From positions 37,221,954 to 37,285,953 of the forward strand of contig NC_053139.1 in NCBI RefSeq assembly GCF_016808335.1: a DNA stretch of 64,000 nucleotides, read 5' to 3'. The translations under genes and the position numbers were made by a program. The notes beneath the pieces were generated by a model. That model did not search any database. It saw only the letters and a program-made list of their open reading frames with translations, and was not told the DNA's origin. Below, one piece after another: positions 57,535 through 64,000 of the stretch (positions are counted from its first letter, which is position 1; the number at the start of each line of letters is the position of its first letter). The DNA comes from Panicum virgatum (Eukaryota; Streptophyta; Magnoliopsida; Poales; Poaceae).

Positions 57535-58437
57535 GCTGCCATACCATGCGCGAACCATTCAGTGTGCACAGAAGCTAACTAATGCATTACATTCATCTCC
57601 ACTAAACCATAGACTAGGTCTCTAACTCATGCTACAGCCAAATCAAACAGTAGGTTCTGCACAGAAAAAAAAACTGGCCGTCTCTTTATTATCCCAACAA
57701 CCCCGCTAGCTTCCTGTTCAGCTACGACGATGCTCAGCCTCAGATCACGACTTATAATGTAAATTGGTTTGACGCGCGGTGCTAGCAAAATGAACAAAGG
57801 TACAGAAGAATAGCATGGATGCAAACAACCACACATGATGTTATGTACTCTGTCGTTGACATGGTGACCCAATGAGCTATCGGGCATATCCATGTAATGC
57901 CCGTAACAACCTCACAGCGACTTTGACAAGAAAGCAATATAATCCAGCGGCAATTCAGATCAAGCTGAACAGTTGACTTGACAAGAAAGCTGAACAGTTG
58001 ACAATAAAGCTAGCTACCGGCTCAACAGGACCGTACGGAACTGCATGCCGATACGGCGAGACTGCACTCGTTGGTTAGCCTGTCCACATCATCACAAAGT
58101 GATTTCCTTTTGTAAGAGAACCTTTCTGTTCTGGTTAGGTTAGGTCGTCGATTTGTACCCTGCTGACTAAAAGTGCCTTCGATTTTTTTTTGTGTATACT
58201 TGAAGTAGTTGCATAGGGATTTTTCCTGAAGAAACTTCGTTATTATATTAGCAAGTTTGGGAAGGTAGGAATTGCAAGGTATGGTACAATTCCATCCACA
58301 ATACTATGTTTCAATATGTATAATCATCTTACCACCAAATTTGATGTACATTGTACTTCAAATTCTTCAGACGATGTGTCTGTTGGATCAACGTGCCAAT
58401 AATTGTCTCAAAGTAATGAGAATCACTCTTCAGACTT
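57535..58437. other. Intergenic sequence
   Basis: No gene, repeat or RNA that I can support. Confidence 0.5.
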
Positions 58438-58442
58438 CAGTG

Positions 58443-59098
58443 TATTGAGTTGCATGCACCGACCAGCTCAACCCAAAAGCTTAAGCTGATGGGAAAAGAT
58501 GAACAATTCACTTATATTCCAACACTTCCCCTCATGTGGAGGCTCCCCCAGGCTCAGTGGCGAAGCTAGAGCAAATTGGTGGAGGGTGTACTTGTCTCGT
58601 GGGTGTATAGAGTTCTGTTAGGGGGTGTTAATATGGTAAAAATTTAGACACAATCACTATTTTTTTTACTTTTAGGGGGGTGCATTAGCACCCACTAATC
58701 TCTATGTAGGTTCGCCCCTGACCAGGCTTCAAACGTGAAAATTAGGAGTCGGCTGCAATTATTTTATTTAATCGTGCCCTCCAGGATTTGAACTCGAGAC
58801 CTCTGGCTTTGATACCATGTTGAGTTGTATACACCAACCAATCCAATCCAAAACTTTAAGGTAATGGGGAGAGGTGGTCAATTCACTTATATGCAACACT
58901 CTCCCTTACGTGGAGGCTCCCTCAGGCCTCAGAAGTGGAATAGGAGAGAGCAACAATTATTTTATTTAATTGCGCTAATCAGGATTCAAACTCGAGACCT
59001 CTGTCTTTGATACCATATTGAGTTGCATGCACCGATCAGTTCAACCCAAAAGTTTAGGCTGATGCGGGAGAGGTGGACAATTCACTTATATTCCAACA
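58443..59098 (-). mobile_element. TRIM retrotransposon with three LTRs in tandem
   Basis: LTRs of 81-83 bp at 58443-58524, 58818-58898 and 59016-59098, each beginning TGTTGAGTTG or TATTGAGTTG and ending CAACA. Before LTR 2 and LTR 3 lies CTTTGATACCAT, the reverse complement of a Met-tRNA primer site, so the element runs on the minus strand. Flanks CAGTG (58438-58442) and TAGTG (59099-59103) are a 5-bp duplication with one mismatch. No coding capacity. Confidence 0.75.
58555..58720. mobile_element. Small hAT-like MITE inside the TRIM
   Basis: 166 bp, ends CAGTGGCGAAGCTAG and, inverted, CAGGGGCGAACCTAC. Flanks CCCAGGCT (58547-58554) and ACCAGGCT (58721-58728), an 8-bp duplication with one mismatch. 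Confidence 0.75.
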
Positions 59099-59103
59099 TA
59101 GTG

Positions 59104-60312
59104 CTGCCACAGAACTTGATGAATTGCACCTCACTACCTCAATGTTGCTAGATTTTGAAGAGGTTTGACTTTTCTCATTCTAAAATGAAGAATGGTTTAC
59201 TCAAAACATTTTTCTTTAGTGAGGTTTAATATTTCTATGAGAGCTTCTTCAAAAACAATCGTTTTCCTGCATTTCCAAATTGATGATACAAATATCAATT
59301 AATATAATTATATGAGAATCTTTGTGTAAAGGGTTCCAGGTGTTTCTCTTCCATGGAAATTTCAAGACCCCCCCCCCCTCCTCCCCCCCCCCCCCCCTAA
59401 TTTTTAGTCTATGTCATGTTCTGACGACCGACCGATTTCAGCCTCTGATAAAAATATAGAGCATCTCTTCAACAAATTTGTAATAAGCGTACCAGCACTA
59501 TTATTTGGATGGAGCAAAATACCTATAATTAGCCTTTCAGGACAATTACTCGGATGAAGACAACAATAATGCGCCTTTTGGCGGACATTTATTTCCTGAC
59601 AAGAAACTCCAATGGATGGAACTTCGTTCAAGTTCTAAGATTTACGTCAGCATATATATTCTCACGCTTATTTTAAGGGGAAGCCTCCTTCAAGTGTTTG
59701 GTTTGAATCGATCAGAGAATTGGTGGACATCCAGGACATACTCCGTATTATAGAGCCAAAGAAGAAGCAAATAAACATTGCAATGCAGGCTCATGGAAGA
59801 AAGCCTTGCAACTACATCGTGCCATATAAGTTTAGATTCTAATAAGGATACGCACCCTTCTTAAATCAAAAGAGGATGATGGCCAACCCAACAACAGTAA
59901 CCTGGAGCTGGGTAAATCTTAGCAGAATCTGCGCCGCCTGTGTTTGGTCCTGGTCGGTCGTTTGACATCTCTGGGCGCAATTGATTAACTATTCCGTACT
60001 CCGTAACTTCACCATCCAGCAAGTCGAACGTTCACGTCGCAATAATCTCGCACCCCAGGGTACGTTACAGTGATACGATCACACGAGGACGACGACGGCT
60101 AGCTGTTGCGCGGGCAATTTCCTACTTTTAAAAAGCTGCCGCTGACTTATTAGCTCTGATCGCCGCTCGCGCGAAGCGACCTCCAGTTTCGACGCGGCGA
60201 GCGAATCAGAGCACCGTGCCCGGCTTAACTGCAGCCAGCAGCTCATCGCAGGACCACGCCCGGGAGCTAGCTAGAGATCGAGCACCCTGCCCTCCGATCA
60301 CTTTCGCATAGC
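59104..60312. other. Intergenic sequence, poly-C run, possible promoter region
   Basis: A C-rich run lies at 59370-59398. 60150-60312 is GC-rich and ends directly before the possible start codon at 60313. No gene is visible in between. Confidence 0.4.
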
Positions 60313-60970
60313 ATGAGCCCGACAGATGCTGGACTGCCGATCGCAGAAAGAAACATGGGCTGCAGGAGGACGACTCCTGTGCACTATGTGCTCAGCTGCC
60401 AAAGACAATTGATCATTTGCTATTATGTTGCCCCTTCTCCAAGCAAGTCTGGTTCGGAGTTTTGCGAAAGCTTGGTTGGGAAGCTATACTATCGGACCCT
60501 CAACAAACTCGGTTGTCGCCTGGTGGAGTGATTCAAGGAAAAAGATCTCAAAGAATAATAGACAGTGCTTCGATTCTATTGTGGTCTTAATCTGCTAGCT
60601 GCTCTGGAAGGAGAGGAACGATAGAACTTTTGATCGGCGAGTTCGTACGGTGGAAGACACCGTCACTTGGATGGGTGACAAGCTTCTAGCTTGGTTCGAG
60701 GCTGGTTTCAATAGCTTACGTCCAGCGGTAGTTGTTTTTTGTGGGTCTACAGGTCGCGAACAATAGTTGTATAATAGTGTTTTTTTTCTCGGCTCTTGAG
60801 TTGGTTTTTTCTCGGAAACCAACTCCGTTGTAACTGAACTTTCTTTCCTCTTAATAAAAACGTGCTTAGGCACAGTCGCGAAAAAAGTATGAGCCCGACA
60901 GGAGAGGAAGTGGCCGGCTCCGTTGCGTTGCGCTCCGGCGAGCGCGCGAGGTCAGTAGCGCACCGGCTGG
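60313..60970 (+). other. Possible first coding exon of an unknown gene, split by a LINE
   Basis: Without the LINE, the plus strand reads ATGAGCCCGACAG followed by GAGAGGAAGTGGCC, giving MSPTGEEVAGSVALRSGERAR up to a GAGGTCAGT that could be a donor at about 60950. The flank is GC-rich, as expected for a grass first exon. I recognise no family and see no second exon, so this is weak. Confidence 0.25.
60326..60888 (+). pseudogene. 5'-truncated LINE, 3' end with zf-RVT region
   Basis: Flanked by a 13-bp duplication ATGAGCCCGACAG (60313-60325, 60889-60901). Reads CALCAQLPKTIDHLLLCCPF and KQVWFGVLRKLGW, then after a frameshift LLWKERNDRTFDRR and FEAGFNSLRP, typical of plant LINE 3' ends. It ends AATAAAAACGTGC...GCGAAAAAAGT. 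Confidence 0.85.
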
Positions 60971-61504
60971 ACGGCCGCCGTGCTTCCGGATCGGAGGTAC
61001 TGATCGTGACGGTCCGGCCGGTAGCTGTTGAGTAGTGTCCAAGGAGCACAGGTAGATGACAGCGAGTCAGCGACGCTCATGGCGGCCAGGTTAGACCTTG
61101 TACGCATGGATTTATTCCATGCCAGAAAAGATACAGACAATAAAAGAAATTAGGATTTATTCTGGACTGGAAACTGATTGCAATAAAATATATTTATAAT
61201 GGGTACAACAAAAGATAAAGATTGATTCCGCACCTTTGGACTCATGATTCCCAATTTCTTATTGTACCTATAATGATTGTTTTTTATTGCAATTATTTTT
61301 GGGTCTGGAATAAATTTCGCGCTCTTGTTATACCTATCTCCTATCATGATTCTAGCTAGTTGTGAAGAAAAGCCGAGCAGCAGGAACCAACTGGTTCGGT
61401 AACAAAGATAGTAGCATCGATCATCTGCACTTTCAATCGGACAAACGACTTGAAACTGATCAACCAACCAACTTAGCTAGCTACTTAATTCATTACGGCG
61501 TGCG
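60971..61504. other. Intergenic sequence
   Basis: No gene or repeat recognised. Confidence 0.5.
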
Positions 61505-61509
61505 GTAGG

Positions 61510-62198
61510 TGTAACGACCCGGCCCGGGATAACGGCTAAGATCTACTCTACACATTGAGTAAAACACACCTGCTAAATAACTCTTTTGCGATTTCGTTCT
61601 CGCTTCGCGCAAAAGGTTCGAACCGGAGTTACTTGCTTCCCAGAGACCGGCTATTTAAGCTGGTTCGGCTCCCTCTCTACTTCCAGTTTGGGACTAAGGA
61701 GCTGAGCCGTGGAGCTACAGTAACCCGCGCGGCCCAGTCGGCCGTGACAATCTCCCCCCGTTAGGATTCAACGTCCCCGTCGAACCAGCTTACCCATACG
61801 GGACAAAGGAGCAAGATCTTCCACGTCCATGGGTTTACTGCAAGCAGCCCATGTGTGTCCGTCCACATGCCGGTGGCATCTGTGTCCCCACGCGCACAAT
61901 GTGCTCATGTACGCGCACTTCTGCCCGTACGTGGCGTGAAACCGCGAGAGTATGGCTCTGATACCCCTGTAACAACCCGGCCTGGGATAACAGCTAAGAT
62001 CTACTCTGCACATTGAGTAAAACACACCTGCTAAATAACTCTCTTGCGCTTTCGTCCTCGCTTCGTGCAAAAGGTTCGAATTGGAGTTACTAACTTCCCA
62101 GAGACCGGCTATTTAAGCTGGTTCGGCTCCCTCTCTGCTTCTAGTTTGGGACTAAGGAGCTGAGCCATGGCGCTACAGTCGGCCCGTGGGCCGTGACA
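61510..62198 (-). mobile_element. TRIM retrotransposon with two LTRs (689 bp)
   Basis: LTRs 61510-61749 and 61968-62198 (plus-strand ends TGTAAC...GTGACA). Flanked by GTAGG (61505-61509, 62199-62203). On the minus strand, GGTATCAGAGCCA (61953-61965) follows the LTR by two bases and is a Met-tRNA primer site; ACGGGGGGAGA before the other LTR is the PPT. The 218-bp interior is non-coding, so it must borrow proteins from other elements. Confidence 0.92.
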
Positions 62199-62203
62199 GT
62201 AGG

Positions 62204-62512
62204 GACTCGGTCGAGCAGGAGCAGGAGTGCACAGGACTAGTCACGATACCCCTCCAGATAGTTAGAGCTAGCCTCAACGACGACATGGGAGGGAGACATG
62301 AACGTGGTTAGGAATACTGCCAGTTGCAGTACGTAAAGAATATTTGTAGTCTACCTTTTAGCCTACTTGTATAAGGTTAGTCTCAGTAGAAGTGTTATTG
62401 GCATAGTTACCAAGATCATGAATTAGGTAATCGAGCCGAAAGAGTGTCATGATGGTAACGCTCCTTTCACATTCCATGACATTTTCTATACTCTCTCTTC
62501 ATAATAACTCTG
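62204..62512. other. Intergenic sequence
   Basis: AT-rich, nothing recognised. Confidence 0.5.
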
Positions 62513-63554
62513 TGTCGGTACCTCTGGACTGGGGTACCACATCTTGCTATATCAAGACTTGTGTAGTTATCCGTAACTACGCCCTAAGAAGCTGAGCAGC
62601 CGGACCCCAGGGGTCCGGCTCCATCTCACCGGACCAGCAATCTCGGACCCGCTTCCCGCTCGGGGCGGGTCCGGTGTCACCACGTGTCCCGGAGAAGGGA
62701 GCGCTCAGCCAAACAGCCGGGATTCCGGACCCCCATGCACTGACCGGACCCCTCAGCGGAGAGGGAAACAGACACCCCGCCTGAGGGGGTCCGGAGCCGC
62801 CACGTGTCCACAGACGCAGGCACGCGCACAGCCGCGAAACTTCCTTGGGAGGACTCGCCCACCTACCGTGTTCAATGCTAGAAACGTTAAAGTGTGCTCT
62901 GCCTCACCAGAGCCCGAGGTGACTTTAGCCAAGCTGTACTGTTGATCGCGCGTTACCAAGGCGCACAGTGTAGCTGTTGGTGCCGCCCACGCACGTCAGT
63001 CTGCTACGCCAGTTAGACACGACAGCCCGGCGACGGAGTATCATAATGCCTGCACGATAGACTCAGCAGTCTACGCCGCAACCTACACTGCCTCAACGGG
63101 CGCCTAGCCGATGGGACAGGTGAGGACCCCCCTCGGATAGACAGTCTACAAGGCGATGAAGCGCATCCGGCGAAAGATTCACGAGCACTGTTAATGTCTT
63201 TCCTCATAGTATTCTATACATCATTGTTGGGCCCACCTGTCGGGGCCCAACACCCGTGTACGCGCATCCCTTGCACTATAAAAGGGAGACGCCCGCTAGA
63301 GAAGGACTCAGGCCGAAAAAGGGGCTGAGAAGCAGAGGATAGATTCATCTACAGACTCAAGAGCAATACTACTCCCAGTGGACGTAGGGTATTACGCTCC
63401 AGCGGCCCGAACCACTCTAAATCCTCGAGTGTTCTTGTGTTCTTGCTTCATGAATAGATTTGAGGGATAGCTTGCACTCCCCGAGTAACTACCCTCTGGG
63501 ATTAGGTGGGTGCACTACGCCACCCGGCTGTGGCCTCCTTCCCGTGCCATGACA
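62513..63554 (+). repeat. 5' LTR of the right Tat-type element (1042 bp)
   Basis: TGTCGGTACC...ATGACA. TATAAAA at 63277-63283, then a GGACGTAGGGTATTACGCTCC leader shared with the LTR at 5685-6738. Many GGGGTCCGG motifs in U3. Related to, but clearly diverged from, the left LTR. Confidence 0.88.
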
Positions 63555-63556
63555 TC

Positions 63557-63574
63557 TGGCGCCGTCCGTGGGGA
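63557..63574 (+). other. Primer binding site, probably Asp tRNA
   Basis: TGGCGCCGTCCGTGGGGA, two bases after the LTR end. This form is common in grass Gypsy elements that use tRNA-Asp; the tRNA assignment is from memory. Confidence 0.75.
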
Positions 63575-64000
63575 GCGCGCAAGCGTCGGCCAGATCTTCG
63601 CTCACCTCCTAGTTTTGAGGTTGAGCTCATCCTCTGCAACGACGACGAGAAGATGAAGAGGGGCACGGCGTCACCTACGCTGCGTGCCCTGACACCGAGG
63701 CATCAGTGTCCTCGGTACGGTGGCGTACGGCAGCGGCGCCTGCTGTGCGTCGCCACTACGACACCTCAGAGCCGGCGCGGTGGCGCGCGGGGGCGCCGCC
63801 TGCGGCGCGTCACCCTGCGATACCTTAGCGTCGGCTCAAGGTTTTCTCTCAAGCAACCACACGGGGTCCCCTGCGACGGCACGGCGTCGGCTCGAGATTT
63901 CCTCTCAAGATGAAGCCTGGAGCAGGAAGGATGTATGTTGCCTTCTCCCTCGCCTGGCTCAAGCCCCACTTGGAGCTGCTGCAGACAGGCGTCAGCCTCC

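Larger units (their letters stand above)
62513..64000 (+). mobile_element. Second Tat-type LTR retrotransposon, 5' end
   Basis: LTR 62513-63554 followed by a primer site and internal sequence that runs off the right edge. The internal sequence seen has only short frames (63506-63913), as expected for the leader before gag. Confidence 0.85.

Noticed and set aside
63506..63913. 135-codon ORF after the right LTR as gag
   Set aside because: It begins inside the LTR and has no gag motif; probably leader sequence.

Overview
This window is nuclear DNA of a grass (Poaceae); a panicoid is plausible, but the species cannot be told from sequence alone. The evidence is spliced plant genes (a CYP59-type cyclophilin and a BAHD acyltransferase) embedded in very dense, nested grass-type transposons: CACTA elements with GGGACAAAAGG or TTTGCCGAGTG subterminal repeats, Tat-lineage and chromovirus Gypsy elements, Tourist MITEs, MULEs, hAT elements, LINEs and TRIMs. 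No rRNA, tRNA, CRISPR or bacterial-type gene was seen.

Layout. 1-6738: 3' part of a plus-strand Tat-type Gypsy retrotransposon (integrase end, repeat-rich spacer, a spliced antisense extra gene, polypurine tract, 3' LTR). It lies in an intron of a CYP59-like gene whose last six exons occupy 6852-9230. 9231-18782: MULE and MITE debris, a metacaspase gene fragment, and a 5'-truncated LINE that was itself hit by a MITE and a hAT element; then a 927-bp Pack-MULE-like element. 18975-20824 (minus): an intact two-exon BAHD acyltransferase with a Tourist MITE just upstream of its TATA box. 23132-31898: a CACTA element with an intact 1117-codon TNP2 transposase and a Ulp1-like protease gene. 32905-42786: a second, decayed CACTA with a tnp2 pseudogene and a Transposase_24-type gene, both broken mainly by C-to-T/G-to-A stops. 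43143-56609: a 13.5-kb chromovirus-like retrotransposon with 3.4-kb LTRs, an extra ORF before gag, then gag and pol; its pol end, PPT and the start of its 3' LTR have been deleted. It sits in one copy of a tandemly duplicated small CACTA, whose second copy is 57066-57531. 57535-62512: a three-LTR TRIM, a LINE fragment inserted at a possible start codon, and a second TRIM. 62513-64000: 5' LTR and primer binding site of another Tat-type element running off the right edge.

The only likely host genes are CYP59 (partial here) and the BAHD gene, plus two doubtful fragments (metacaspase; a possible first exon at 60313). Many insertions are proven by target-site duplications, and several can be checked because removing the insert restores a reading frame (LINE) or matches a paralogous empty site (hAT at 15766). 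This gives a partial order of events. Coordinates of exons come from reading splice sites and phases by eye; family names come from recognised motifs, not from database searches.
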